Source: Haliscomenobacter sp.
GTDB lineage: Bacteria > Bacteroidota > Bacteroidia > Chitinophagales > Saprospiraceae
Assembly: GCA_016713275.1 (NCBI GenBank)
Contig: JADJPL010000012.1
Location: 62,001-126,000 of the forward strand
Length of the DNA: 64,000 nucleotides
Direction of reading: 5' to 3'
Position 1 is the stretch's first letter, and every line of letters begins with the position of its first letter. Both the position numbers and the translations under genes were made by a program. Of this stretch, positions 38,401-48,454 are shown piece by piece. Below the pieces are notes generated by a model that was not told the origin of the DNA, made no database searches, and saw only the letters and a program-made list of their open reading frames with translations.

Positions 38401-38982
38401 TTAATTGCCTGTTTTTTCCCCTTTACGGTAGGTATACTCCAGCACGACATTACCGGCATCGTCGAAAAAGCGGTAGGGCCCATCGAGCAGGCCATCTTTG
38501 TAGGAAATTTCTTTCGACAAGCCGCCATCGCCGCGAAACTCTTTGTATTTCCCATCAAGCTTGCCCTGTTTATAGGTCGCTTCAAAGGTCAATTGGCCAA
38601 ACTGGTATTTGGCCCAATACCCTTCCAGCAGATTGTCCGCATAAAAGGCCAGGAGGGTGATTTGCCCATTTTCGTCAAACTCCAGATAGGGGCCATTGTA
38701 TTTTCCGTCGATATAACTGGCCATGACGCTCGGCCTGGCTCCGCCGGGGTAAAATTTCGTCCACGTGCCGTTGCGTGCTCCACGCGCCAGCAACCCGGAT
38801 TCGGATACCTGCCCATCCGCATCCAGTTTTTCCGCTTTTTGCACGGAGGCGCCTTCAATTTTGGTTATCACGAACCCATCGATGGTTTCCGGATTTTTCC
38901 CTGTCACATCGCCCTCCGAAGCGTTTCCTCCGCAACCAGCCAGGAGGAGCATCCCGGCGAAAAGCCAACTTGTTTTCATCAT
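38401..38982 (-). CDS. MORN-like/YwqK-type repeat lipoprotein
   Basis: Surface or periplasmic lipoprotein: MMKTSWLFAGMLLLAGCGGN, with Cys in the lipobox. It then carries at least six repeats of the form G-x-Y/W-x-x-Y/F (NGTWTKFYPGG, NGPYLEFDENG, EGYWAKYQFG, DGKYKEFRGDG, DGPYRFFDDAG), as in YwqK-type 'antitoxin' and MORN proteins. The annotation of such proteins as antitoxins is historical and no toxin gene is next to this one. 193 residues from ATG 38982. A frame open upstream to 39123 lacks a signal and is not used. Confidence 0.8.
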   Translation of the reverse strand: MMKTSWLFAGMLLLAGCGGNASEGDVTGKNPETIDGFVITKIEGASVQKAEKLDADGQVSESGLLARGARNGTWTKFYPGGARPSVMASYIDGKYNGPYLEFDENGQITLLAFYADNLLEGYWAKYQFGQLTFEATYKQGKLDGKYKEFRGDGGLSKEISYKDGLLDGPYRFFDDAGNVVLEYTYRKGEKTGN

Positions 38983-39091
38983 TCGATTTTTTTGTCCGGC
39001 AAAATAGGAGATAACCCTATAACGCACTAATCGCAACGGTTTTTTTCCAACCGGCAATTCGGCGTTTTTTCTCAAATTTGTAAAAAAGCGT

Positions 39092-40052
39092 ATGCGGCAG
39101 AAAAGCATTCTGGCTGTTTTCATCCTTCTGTTGCTGGCATTTGCCGGGTATAAGTACTATCAGTTCAAGTCCGGCCCGTTTGAGTTCCGATCTCCGTTTG
39201 CTCCACGTTGGCTCAGAGGAGGTTACCGGAATCTCCATCCAGTTTCCCAATGGCGAGGAACTGGCGTTTGGGAAAGAATTTCCCGACTGGATGGCGACGG
39301 ACGGGAGCAGGGGGATGCGGGTCTCTCCAGGTATGGCTTCCGAACTGACGGGCAATCTGAGCCGGTTTATTGCGCATGGGGTACTGGACACCACCAAGGA
39401 GGCCCAAACCGCCCTGGGCCTTACGTTGGAGCGTGGAATCCAGGTAAGCATCCTTTATGAAGGAGGCGCAGCGGAGCATTTCTTTCTGGGGATCATTGAC
39501 TCGGTTTCCCAAACCACGTATTTGAGGTTTCGGGATCAGGAGGAGGTCTATGTAATTTCGTCCGCTCCCACCATGGCTTTCCGCCGGCCTTTTGATTATT
39601 ACCGCGACCGGTCGTTCTTTCTGCTGCCTTCGCTGATGGATTTGGACAGCCTGCATTATGCCTATCCGGTGGATTCGCTGGAGCTCCGGCTGGTGCGCCA
39701 GGAGGCCGGATGGCTGGTTTGGGCGGGCAGGGAAGCGCTTCTGGATTCGGCCGCCATCAGCCTTCTCTGGACGGGCATCAATGACTTTCCGCCCCCTGGC
39801 TTTGCCGACGACTTCGACGAATTCTCCGCCGCTTCCCTTCCGCAGCGGCAACTCACCGTATGGCGCAGGGGCGGGGGCATTCCCCAGTCGCTCACTTGTT
39901 ATTTCCGAAAAAACCATCCGATGCCTTTTGTTTGGGCTTCCAGCGAGCATGCGCACGAATTTTTTGCTTCCGATTCCTCAGGAGTATTCCGGGTCGTTAT
40001 GTCCAGGTTAGACTCGCTGGCAGAGGCCATTCGTTTACCCGGGCAGGAATAA
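39092..40052 (+). CDS. DUF4340-like membrane-anchored protein (one frame break)
   Basis: A protein of about 320 residues with a single N-terminal helix (MRQKSILAVFILLLLAFAGYKYY) and a mostly beta extracytoplasmic part. DUF4340 character is seen in ISIQFPNGEELAFGK, GVLDTTKEAQTALGL and TYLRFRDQEEVYVISS, which ends FDYYRDRSFF. The frame breaks near 39205-39220; correction joins FRSPFAPRWL to SEEVTGISIQFPNG. DUF4340 proteins often accompany gliding-type ABC transporters, but here no such genes are adjacent. Function unknown. Confidence 0.7.
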
Positions 40053-40063
40053 AAAAACGCGAT

Positions 40064-40543
40064 ATGGAAAGTCAATCCTTTGAATTTGCAGCCCGTGCTA
40101 CCCAGGAAAGCCAATGGTTTTGGGGAGGCGTTGCGCTGGCTCTCCTTTCCGGGGCAGGATGTCTGTTCCTGCTTTTGAGAAAGGGCAGAAAAGAAACCTA
40201 CACCTTCCGGATGCTGGGGGCAATGGGGCTCTTTTTTTTGTTCTTGCTGTCGATGGGGAGCGCCGTTTTTAGCGGATTGGCCCTGAACAGGCTGCGCCCC
40301 GTAACCGCAACCGAAGCAGGGCTGGGTTGCGGAAAGCGGGAGTTGGCCTGGGATCAGGTGCAGTCTATCCGGGTTATTCGCAGCCAGGAGAAAAACGCGC
40401 TCAATGTGGTACAGCGCCAAACCCGGATTCTGGTGGTAGAAGGACGGGACGGGAAGCGGTGGATGTGGTCGGAGTCCAATTATCCGGTTTCCGGCATCCT
40501 GGGGGCTATTGGTCAGCTCCGGCCGGAATTACTGGAGGAATAA
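40064..40543 (+). CDS. Two-helix membrane protein of unknown function
   Basis: 159 residues. Two transmembrane helices (WFWGGVALALLSGAGCLFLLL and MLGAMGLFFLFLLSMGSAVFSGL) and a C-terminal beta domain (LAWDQVQSIRVIRSQEKN, RILVVEGRDGKRWMWSES) that resembles a small PH-like domain. ATG 40064 follows the DUF4340 stop by 11 bases, so the two are probably one operon. I do not recognise the family. Confidence 0.65.
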   Translation: MESQSFEFAARATQESQWFWGGVALALLSGAGCLFLLLRKGRKETYTFRMLGAMGLFFLFLLSMGSAVFSGLALNRLRPVTATEAGLGCGKRELAWDQVQSIRVIRSQEKNALNVVQRQTRILVVEGRDGKRWMWSESNYPVSGILGAIGQLRPELLEE

Positions 40544-40562
40544 TAGAGTTGTTGCAACCAGT

Positions 40563-41198
40563 TTAATCATTCGATTGAACGAGCTGGAGCAACAGATCCC
40601 GGATGCTTCGGTAAAACGTGCGCCCATCGTCGAGCATGCGTTGCGGCTCGGCCCAAAGGGCTTGTTCAATCCCTTCTTCGGCCTGGAGTCGCAGGGGTTG
40701 TTCCGGGGCCGACATCCGAAACCAATAGGTTCGTTTCAGGAAGCGCTTGCCGGTTCCGACCCGGTAGGTGTGGTACGTGGTGTCGAAAAGAGGCCCGAGT
40801 TCGGTGCGTGTGATGCCGGTTTCTTCTCCGACTTCCCTAACGGCCGCTTGCTCGGGCGTTTCTCCCGGATCGATCTTTCCTTTGGGCAGGTCCCAAAAGC
40901 CCAGACGAAAGATCAGCAGCAGCTTTTGCTCGGGAGTCATCACCAGCCCGCCAGCGGCTTCGATCAGTTCGTAATGGGATAAAAAGTCATGCTGTAATTT
41001 TTTCAGGTCGGGAAAATACAGGATGATCGAATCGAAACGTTTTGATTTTTCGAGCATGTCGGCATAGTTGAGCAAGAATTTGGCGGAACCCGGATAGCGG
41101 GCGATCAGACGCCCATCCTGCTCGGGGAACGGAATGTCTTCGCGTTTTGCGGCTTCCATTAAATACAATGGGGTGTCGTTAATGTAGATTTTATACAT
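40563..41198 (-). CDS. NUDIX hydrolase
   Basis: A 211-residue protein with a complete NUDIX box, GKIDPGETPEQAAVREVGEETGI (read as G-x5-E-x7-REUxEExGU), so it should hydrolyse a nucleoside diphosphate linked to another group. An extra N-terminal domain of about 75 residues (YKIYINDTPLYLMEAAKRED) precedes it. ATG 41198 is in the divergent region shared with pyrE, 61 bases away. Substrate not predictable. Confidence 0.9.
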   Translation of the reverse strand: MYKIYINDTPLYLMEAAKREDIPFPEQDGRLIARYPGSAKFLLNYADMLEKSKRFDSIILYFPDLKKLQHDFLSHYELIEAAGGLVMTPEQKLLLIFRLGFWDLPKGKIDPGETPEQAAVREVGEETGITRTELGPLFDTTYHTYRVGTGKRFLKRTYWFRMSAPEQPLRLQAEEGIEQALWAEPQRMLDDGRTFYRSIRDLLLQLVQSND

Positions 41199-41259
41199 TT
41201 GCGTTTGTTTTTATTCTTTGATGGGAAGGCTTTCAGGCCCCAAAAGGAAAATTGGAAAC

Positions 41260-41911
41260 ATGATGTCGATCGCTTCGGAAATTGCGCTCCGGTTGTTGCA
41301 AATTAAGGCAATTAAATTGAGTCCTCAAACGCCCTTTACGTGGGCTTCGGGGTTGCGTTCGCCAATATACTGCGACAACCGGCTGGTCCTCTCCAACCCG
41401 GAAGCGCGGGATTTGGTCGTGCGGATGATGCAGGAAAAAGCCCGGCTTATGGGGCCTTTCGAAGCTGTAGCCGGAGTAGCGACCGCAGGGATTCCCCATG
41501 GCGTTTTGCTCGCCGACCGCCTGCGGCTTCCTTTTGTCTACGTCAGGGGATAAAGCGAAAGGGCATGGCCGTCAAAACGTTATCGAAGGCGAACTCCAAC
41601 CGGGCGCCTCTGTTTTGGTGGTGGAAGACCTCATCTCCACCGGAGGCAGTAGCCTCAAAGCCGTGGATGCTTTGCGCGAAGCTGGGGCCACGGTGGTTGG
41701 CGTCCTGGCGATTTTCTCTTATGGTTTATCGGATGCCCTGGCAGCCTTCGAATCCGCTCATTGTCCGCTGGATACGCTGAGCCACTACGACGCCTTGCTG
41801 GCTGAAGCCGTCCGAATGGCCTATATTAGCCCCCAGGAACAGACCTTACTGGCCGCCTGGCGCGTAGATCCCAACGCCTGGAGCGAACAGTTTCTGGCCA
41901 ACCTACCTTAA
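41260..41911 (+). CDS. pyrE: Orotate phosphoribosyltransferase (one frame break)
   Basis: Pyrimidine synthesis: orotate + PRPP to orotidine 5'-phosphate. The PRPP-binding motif is SVLVVEDLISTGGSSLKAV. The flexible-loop and substrate residues are in TWASGLRSPIYCDNRLVLS and AGVATAGIPHGVLLADRL, and the catalytic loop reads KAKGHGRQN. The frame breaks at the GGG near 41547-41550; one base joins LPFVYVR to KAKGHGRQNVIEGE. About 216 residues. ATG 41260 is preceded by GGAAA. This is an essential biosynthetic enzyme, so a true mutation here is unlikely. Confidence 0.92.
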
Positions 41912-41946
41912 CCAAAACCAAATCAACCAACACCTAAATAGATACT

Positions 41947-43032
41947 ATGTCACAGAAGGTTATTACCCCAAACGCGGAAGCGTTTCTTTTTAAATACCTG
42001 AATAATCCTTCTCCTACCGGGTTTGAAGCGGCCGGGCAGCAATTGTGGCTGGAATACCTCCGCCCGTATGTTGATGACTGGGGTCTCGACAACTACGGCA
42101 CAGCCTACGGCGTGATCAACCCGGGCAAGGAATTCCGGGTTCTGATTGAAGGCCATGCCGACGAAATCTCCTGGTTCGTGCATTATGTCGGAGACGACGG
42201 CTTTATCCAGGTGGTGCGCAATGGCGGCTCCGATCACTTGATCGCGCCTTCCAAAAGGCTGAATATTCACACCAAAAAAGGGATTGTGAAGGGGATCTTC
42301 GGCTGGCCCGCGATTCATACCCGCCAGGGAGACGACGCCAACCTGGTTCCCAAAGCGGACAACATCTTTGTGGATGTCGGCGCCAAAAGCAAAGAGGAAG
42401 TACTTCAAATGGGTATCCATGTCGGTTGCGTAATTACCTATGAAGATGAGGTTATGGTGTTGAACGACACCTACTACGTAGGCAGGGCTCTGGACAACCG
42501 AATCGGTGGCTTTTGCATCGCCGAAGTGGCGCGCCTGATCCGGGAGAACCACATCGAGTTGCCTTTTTCCCTATATGTCGTGAATTCCGTGCAGGAGGAA
42601 GTCGGATTGAGAGGCGCGGAGATGATCGCCCAAACCATCAAGCCGCATGTGGCGATCGTTACCGATGTGACGCACGACACCAACACCCCTTTGCTGAACA
42701 AGAAAAAGCTGGGCGATGTCAAATGCGGCGAAGGGCCTTCGGTGACTTATGCGCCAGCCGTTCACAACAAACTCCTGGAACTGATTATCGCTACTGCGGA
42801 GGAAAAATCCATTCCTTTCCAGCGGGAGGCGGCCTCCCGGCGCACGGGGACGGATACCGACGCGTTTGCGTATTCCAACGGAGGCGTTCCTTCCGCGCTG
42901 ATTTCACTGCCTTTGCGCTATATGCATACGACGGTCGAAATGGCGCACCAGGAGGATGTCAACAACGTCATTCTGCTGATCTACGAAACGCTTCAGAAAA
43001 TCAGCGCCGGGCATAATTTTAAATACTTCTAG
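41947..43032 (+). CDS. M42-family metallo-aminopeptidase
   Basis: Cytoplasmic aminopeptidase/glutamyl aminopeptidase of 361 residues forming tetrahedral dodecamers in the family. The dinuclear metal site is complete: EGHADEISW (His, Asp), GRALDNRIGG (bridging Asp), VQEEVGLRGA (catalytic Glu and metal Glu), IVTDVTHDT (Asp) and RYMHTTVEM (His). ATG 41947 with AACACCTAAATAGATACT upstream; a clear Shine-Dalgarno is not visible, which is common in Bacteroidota. No frame break. Confidence 0.95.
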   Translation: MSQKVITPNAEAFLFKYLNNPSPTGFEAAGQQLWLEYLRPYVDDWGLDNYGTAYGVINPGKEFRVLIEGHADEISWFVHYVGDDGFIQVVRNGGSDHLIAPSKRLNIHTKKGIVKGIFGWPAIHTRQGDDANLVPKADNIFVDVGAKSKEEVLQMGIHVGCVITYEDEVMVLNDTYYVGRALDNRIGGFCIAEVARLIRENHIELPFSLYVVNSVQEEVGLRGAEMIAQTIKPHVAIVTDVTHDTNTPLLNKKKLGDVKCGEGPSVTYAPAVHNKLLELIIATAEEKSIPFQREAASRRTGTDTDAFAYSNGGVPSALISLPLRYMHTTVEMAHQEDVNNVILLIYETLQKISAGHNFKYF

Positions 43033-43047
43033 GGAAGAAAAACGGAG

Positions 43048-43928
43048 TTGAAAGGACTTGCGCCATTCCGGCGAACGCTCGAATGGGTGGTTTTTGGGAA
43101 CATCTGGCTGGCTGCCGGGGCGCTTCTGCTCAGCCTGCAAACCCTTGCGGCCTTAGGGCGCGACCTGTTCTGGCTTCATCCGTATTGGGGGTTCGTCTTT
43201 TTCGGATCGTGGAGTCTCTATGCCTTCCATAATGTCGTCACCTTGCGCCTGGGGGACGAAAATGCGTTCCTTAGCGCCCGATGGGCTTTTATCCGCCCCA
43301 GGCAACCGCTTTGGAAAGGAATTGCGGCAGCATCCTTTTTCCTGTCGGCTGGCTTTTATTTGCTGCTTCCCGGGGCTTTTCAACTCCAATTGATCTGGCC
43401 AGGCATGTTGTCCCTGCTCTATCTGGCGCCTGTTCTGCCCGGCAGAAAACGGCTGAGGGATATTCCCTGGGCGAAAAGCCTGACGATTGCCCTGGTATGG
43501 GCCTGGCTGACCGGGGTGATTCCCGCAGGGATCGGCAAGGAATCGCTGCCTTTGCCCTCGTTGATCAGCCTGGCAGCGGAGCGGTTCTTTTTTGTTCTTG
43601 GATTGACGCTCCCCTTTGATATTCGCGACAGAGACCAGGACCTGCGCCTGGGCCTGAAGACGCTTCCTATTCAGATCGGCGACCGGGCAACCCGGAGCCT
43701 GGCCCTGATCGCTATCGGCCTATCGGCTGCGTTGGTGCTATGGAACAGGCATCTACTACCGTACTCCTATGGGACTGCAACCGCTTTGTGGATAGCGCTG
43801 GCTGGCTCAGGGCTTCTGATTGGGCAGGCGCATGGGCGCAGGCCGGAATGGGTTTACTCCTGGGGATCGACGGAATGCTGATCCTCCAGCCTGCCCTGGT
43901 CTTGATAGCCTACGGGTTATCTCAATAG
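43048..43928 (+). CDS. UbiA-superfamily prenyltransferase-like membrane protein (one frame break near the end)
   Basis: About 293 residues, eight to nine helices. The second Asp-rich motif is present and in order, LTLPFDIRDRDQDLRLGLKTLPIQIG. At the place of the first motif (NDxxDxxxD) the sequence reads YAFHNVVTLRLGDENAF, lacking the usual acidic pattern, so catalysis by the classical Mg-diphosphate route is doubtful. TTG at 43048 is the likely start (LAPFRRTLEWVVFG). The frame breaks near 43862; one base turns WVYSWGSTEC-stop into WVYSWGIDGMLILQPALVL and ends at 43928. The end overlaps the S41 protease gene on the other strand by 12 bases. Confidence 0.72.
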
Positions 43929-44981
43929 CTCCTCTACCGCGCGTTCGATGACGGTATCCACGCCTTTTTCTACATCCTTGGGATCGAGCAACACCCGGAT
44001 ATCCGGAGGGACGCCATTTTCGTAGTTGGTTCCATCCGGGCTTAAGGTCCGGGAGATGGAAAGGCGGTAGGTCCACCCAACAGGCAATTGCCCACCGTTG
44101 GGGATGCCCAAACCGCCGCCTGTGCTATCCCCGATGCGGATCATATTGGGCAGCGCCATCGACCCCAGGGCGAAAAAAGAAGCCGCGCTGAAAGTGCCCC
44201 GGTCCGTAAGCACCGCAACCCGGCGGGAATATCGGAGCAGGTCTTTTGAACTTGGAGGAATGGCATACGCAGGACTTGGAGCGGAGAAATCTTCTCTACC
44301 AGGCCCGTTTTTCAGGTAAGATTGGTAAATCAACGTGCGCTGGCTGGCAAACCGATTCAGGATTTTGACCACATTGTTGGCGTTCCCTCCACCGTTCTGG
44401 CGAAGGTCCAGAATCAGGCCTTTGGTGTTGCGGTAGCGATAGAGCATGAAATTCAAATCAAATTCTCCTACGGAGCCGGAAAAGGAGGGATACCGGATAT
44501 AGCCCACCTGGCCATCCGCGATGAAATTATGAACAAAAGGGCCGGTATCGTAATAATCGCTCTTTAGGTAGTTTTCCAGCACCAAGCGTTCATCGATATT
44601 TTCAGGACCCAGCAAAGAGATCTCGTACCGGGAGACGTTGAAGGGAGCAATCAGGTTGACATGCCCGTCGCGCAACTCGTTCAGCATGGCAAACAGGACC
44701 TTAAACAGAGAATCCTGATTGATGTTGTCGCTCACTTTCGGGGAATACCGCCGATACACCTCATCCCAATCGATGCCTTTGTACTCAAAAAAGGCGTATT
44801 TCTCGTCGCATTCTTTCCAGAGGTATTCGAAATTCTCTCTGGGCGTAATGCCCGGGTTTTCGTCCAGAACGATTTGGTCGCAGCCGCTGAGCAACCGCCC
44901 GCTTGCCAACAGCGCCAGCGCGGCTAGCCCCTGCAGGAGGCGGACGGAGGCAGAACGCTTCAGGATTTGGAATCGGTTCAT
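43917..44981 (-). CDS. S41-family (tail-specific) serine protease lipoprotein
   Basis: 354 residues with a lipobox in ASGRLLSGCDQ. The N-terminal helical cap (FEYLWKECDEKYAFFEYKGID) and the LRDGH loop are typical for the C-terminal-processing-protease family. The catalytic segment is RGTFSAASFFALGSM with the nucleophile Ser. GLILDLRQNGGGNANNV is the conserved substrate strand and YENGVPPDIRV the terminal motif. No PDZ domain is present. The gene is immediately followed upstream, in its direction, by a hypothetical outer-membrane protein. Confidence 0.9.
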   Translation of the reverse strand: MNRFQILKRSASVRLLQGLAALALLASGRLLSGCDQIVLDENPGITPRENFEYLWKECDEKYAFFEYKGIDWDEVYRRYSPKVSDNINQDSLFKVLFAMLNELRDGHVNLIAPFNVSRYEISLLGPENIDERLVLENYLKSDYYDTGPFVHNFIADGQVGYIRYPSFSGSVGEFDLNFMLYRYRNTKGLILDLRQNGGGNANNVVKILNRFASQRTLIYQSYLKNGPGREDFSAPSPAYAIPPSSKDLLRYSRRVAVLTDRGTFSAASFFALGSMALPNMIRIGDSTGGGLGIPNGGQLPVGWTYRLSISRTLSPDGTNYENGVPPDIRVLLDPKDVEKGVDTVIERAVEELLR

Positions 44982-44985
44982 AGAA

Positions 44986-45816
44986 TTAGTTGAGTTTAAC
45001 CATCAGGCCTGCATACGTCAGATGCTGGGCCGTTTGTAGTTTGTTAAAAGCGCCGGGCGTTTGCTGTACGTCCCAAAGGTACCCAAGGCGCCAGGCATTT
45101 CCGTTGCGCATATAGTACCAAACGTCCGTTCGGGCTTGCATCCGGAATCCGCCAAAGGAAAGCAGGTTCTCCGACCCAAGCCATTCCGATTCATTGGTGA
45201 AATCCTCCAGGTAAGCGAAATCGGGCCGCCAGGCGGAATGGAGCAAAGGAAGGTTGATTTGGCTGCTCACCCGAAACTGCCGGTCGCCCCCCCTGCGCCT
45301 GAAGATCAGAAACTTGCCGGGGTGGAAGGTTTTATTTGGGTTCCATTCGATTTTCGCTCCAAGCATCAGGGAATTCATGCTTTCCAACACGGTAGAGTTG
45401 TTGCGGAACGCCGGCGTTACCCGGTAATTCGTAAACCCGCTGTATTGGGGGCCCGCCCAAAACTGTATTTTTCCCCGATTATTTTGCCATACTTTCCATA
45501 GGGCCCCCGCGCTGTGAAAGCTGGATAGGACCTGGGACTCCACCAGAAAACTGCGGGCAGCCTCATAGGCCCCGGACGCTATCCCGCCTTCAATCCGCCA
45601 TTCCCATCGGGGCGTTTCCCGGAGGAATTGGGCCTGCCCAAGCAGGAGCGGGCCGCTATAGATCAGGGGCGAAACCCCGGCGTCGCGAAGCAAGCCATAC
45701 GCCATCCCGCCGGAAAGCCCCAGATAGCTGCGCCGGTCAGACCGGATTTCCGCCTTTTCTTGGGACAGAAGGAAAAAAGGGAACCACAAAAAGAGGGCAG
45801 GCAGGATCGTTTTCAC
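44986..45816 (-). CDS. Hypothetical outer-membrane beta-barrel-like protein
   Basis: About 276 residues. The signal peptide is VKTILPALFLWFPFFLLSQEKA, so GTG 45816 is preferred over ATG 45891, which would put 25 hydrophilic residues in front of it. Many alternating strands such as YLGLSGGMAYGLL, IQFWAGPQYSGFTNYR and QARTDVWYYMRNG suggest a barrel. It lies 4 bases from the S41 protease gene, so the two are likely one operon. Family not recognised. Confidence 0.62.
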   Translation of the reverse strand: MKTILPALFLWFPFFLLSQEKAEIRSDRRSYLGLSGGMAYGLLRDAGVSPLIYSGPLLLGQAQFLRETPRWEWRIEGGIASGAYEAARSFLVESQVLSSFHSAGALWKVWQNNRGKIQFWAGPQYSGFTNYRVTPAFRNNSTVLESMNSLMLGAKIEWNPNKTFHPGKFLIFRRRGGDRQFRVSSQINLPLLHSAWRPDFAYLEDFTNESEWLGSENLLSFGGFRMQARTDVWYYMRNGNAWRLGYLWDVQQTPGAFNKLQTAQHLTYAGLMVKLN

Positions 45817-45946
45817 AGCTAATGTTTGATGCCGGCAGCCGGCGGTCTCCAGATAAATTTCCGATTTGGAGGAAAAATACGCAAAGTCCATTAAAAAAAA
45901 ACAGCATATTTGTAGAGTCGTTCCCCGTATTCAAATTCGCTGACTC

Positions 45947-48442
45947 ATGAAAGCCTTCTCTTTCGCTTCCCTCGTCCTTGCTTTGGCATGGATGCAGCCA
46001 CAGCGCGCCTTTTCCCAAACCATTGCAGGCGCTGTCCACGGCGGCGATCCCGTCCCTAAAGATACGGTGCTGTCGTACAATATTTGTTTTCCTGCAGATT
46101 TTGAACTCCGGACGTGTTCCATTCCTCCCGCTCCCAGTATTTTACTGGATGAATTGGGCGAATGCGATGTCCTGGCTGTCCAGATCGAGGAGTCCAAATA
46201 CCGGGTGTCCGGTGAGGAATGTTTTAAAATATTCCGGACGTATACCGTGATGAACTGGTGCGCCTATTCGGAGGCATGCGGGTCCAGGGAAGACCAGGTG
46301 TTTGTGGTAAACCGCGATGCGCCTGATTTCGACGGGGTATTGGGAGAAGGCGTTTGCGTGCTGGTTCGGGATGCCGATAAAAATGGGTACCCGGAAGTAT
46401 ATTACAGCAACGATCTGATCGCCGACCCCGGCGAACTGGTGTCTATTCCAACGCCCTGCAAAAAGAATGCGCACCCGTTGTGGCGGTATACGCAGGTGAT
46501 CAAGGTGTACGATGTAGAGCGCCCGGTCGTTCACCCGGTTTCCGCTGGCGTGTTTCCCATGCATTCCAACACATGCCTGGGGGATGCCCGGGTGCGATTC
46601 CAGCTAACCGATAATTGCACCGGACCGATCAAGCTCGAAAAGGCCGAGTTGGCAAAGGGCAAGGGAGGAGCCTTGGTTGCTCCGGCCTCGATCGCTCCCG
46701 GATGGTCCTGGGCGAAGCAGGTCGTTTCGTTGGGCGGAGGTCTGTACGAAGTGGCGATCAATGGGCTACCCGTTGGGGAATACGAATGGGGTATCCTCGC
46801 CCGCGACGATTGCGGGAACGTATCGCTTCAAACCAGGATCCCTTTTGCCATAGAAGATAAGGAAGCCCCTGTACCGGTTTGTCACCATGGGCTTTCGGCA
46901 GATTTAATGCCTTCAGAGGAAGGCAATGGCATGGCGGTTGTCTGGGCCAGCGATCTCGTAGCCAGCCCGGTTTACGACTGCCACGGCCAAGGCCCTGAAA
47001 CCCAGGAAGGAAATCCCGGGCAAAACTGATCCGCCTTTATTCGATCCACCGCGCAGGGAACTGGCCGACCCGGACCAGCAAAGCTTGACCTTTACGTGCG
47101 AAGACGCGGCGACTCCGTCCTCGTCGAATTACACGCCTGGGATGCATTGTTCAACCACCGGTTTTGCCAAACCTACGTCCATATTCAGGATAACCAGCAG
47201 ATCTGCGGTCCGCCTCCCGGCGTTCCGGTTGCCGGGGTAATTGAGACCCCTTCGGGCTATCCGATGCCGGCAGCGGAAGTCCATGCCAATGGGGAGAAAA
47301 CGGCTATGGTCGAATCCGACGAGCACGGGAAATTCCGCTTTTCGTCTCTGGAAAAAGGCTATGATTACACGATCGCGCCTTCCTGCGATAACGATCCTGC
47401 GGCTGGGTTGAATGTGCGCGACCTGATCATGCTGCAAAAACATATCCTGGGCTTGGCGCCTTTTACGAATCCGATGCAGTGGATCGCCGCTGATGTGAAC
47501 CGTTCGGGCGGGGTGACCGTGACCGACCTGGCCATCCTTCAAAAAGTAATTTTGGGCCAGAAAGACCATTTCCCGGACAATACCAGCTGGCGCTTCCTGG
47601 CGGATGGGTACGTTTTCCGGAGCCCGGAGCAGCCCTTGAGCGAATCCTTTCCGGAATCGGTTGATCTCAACAATTTGACAGCCCAGGACACCTCCTTGCA
47701 CTTTGTGGCGATCAAAACCGGCGACCTGGACGAAAGCGCCCTGCGCCCGGAACTGCTTGATGACCGCAACCGGCAACACGCCACCCGGACGTTTCAGTGG
47801 CCCGACCGCTTGCTTCGTCGGGGGGAAATACTCCAGATGCCTTTGTCGTTACCCGAAGGATTGGATGGGGTGGAAGGATTGGAGCTGGCGTTGCAGGTGG
47901 CGCCTGAAAAGGCCCGGATACTCGGCGTGAAGCCTGGCCTGCTTTCCTCTGATCAATATTCCCTTGACTACCGGCAAAGGACCTTGCGAATTGCGGCAGC
48001 ATTCCCAGAACCCAGGAAATCAGATAAGATCCCCTTGCTGGACCTTATCCTGGAGGTCCAGGCCGACAGGGCGCTTTCGGAACTTTGGAGCGGTTCTGGC
48101 CGGGAGGTGCGCGGTGCGTTGTTCCTTACCCAGGGCGTCGTTCAGCCCCTGGAATTTGCGTTCAGCCCGCTTGCAGGCTCAAACGAAGCTGCGTTACAGA
48201 TGTTTCCCAACCCCTTCCGGGAAGAAATCCGCATCTTGTTTGAAGCAGGAGCAGCGCAAGACGCAGAGTTCCAGGTCTTCGATGCTCAAGGAAGGTTGGT
48301 TTGGAAACGGAAGGCCCGGGTTGGCAGTGGAATTCATGAGTTTACCCTGCACCGGGAGGATTTGCCGGGGACGGGCATATACCGGGTTGCTATCCGCACC
48401 GCAGAAGGGTATTTTACCGGCACGCTGGGGCATATTGACTAA
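45947..48442 (+). CDS. Secreted dockerin-containing protein with T9SS sorting domain (two frame breaks)
   Basis: A large secreted protein, about 831 residues. After a signal peptide (MKAFSFASLVLALAWMQPQRAFSQ) come beta domains with many paired Cys and HYR-like segments. Near 47400-47570 is a dockerin type I pair: GLNVRDLIMLQKHILGL and DVNRSGGVTVTDLAILQKVI. The C-terminus is a type A T9SS signal (LQMFPNPFREEIRILF, FDAQGRLVWK, GIYRVAIRT). It should thus be exported across the outer membrane and attached or released. The frame breaks near 47010 and 47108; repair gives EIPGKTDPPLFDPP and then SVLVELHAWDALFNHRFC. The dockerin does not imply a cellulosome; in Bacteroidota such units are usually Ca-binding spacers. 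Confidence 0.82.
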
Positions 48443-48454
48443 TCTGAGCAACAT

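Noticed and set aside
38055..38585. Proline-rich or GDG-rich frames across the heptamer tract
   Set aside because: They come from the repeat itself being open in several frames; no start or domain.
38401..38982. Toxin-antitoxin antitoxin (YwqK label)
   Set aside because: It is a lipoprotein with MORN-like repeats and has no toxin neighbour.
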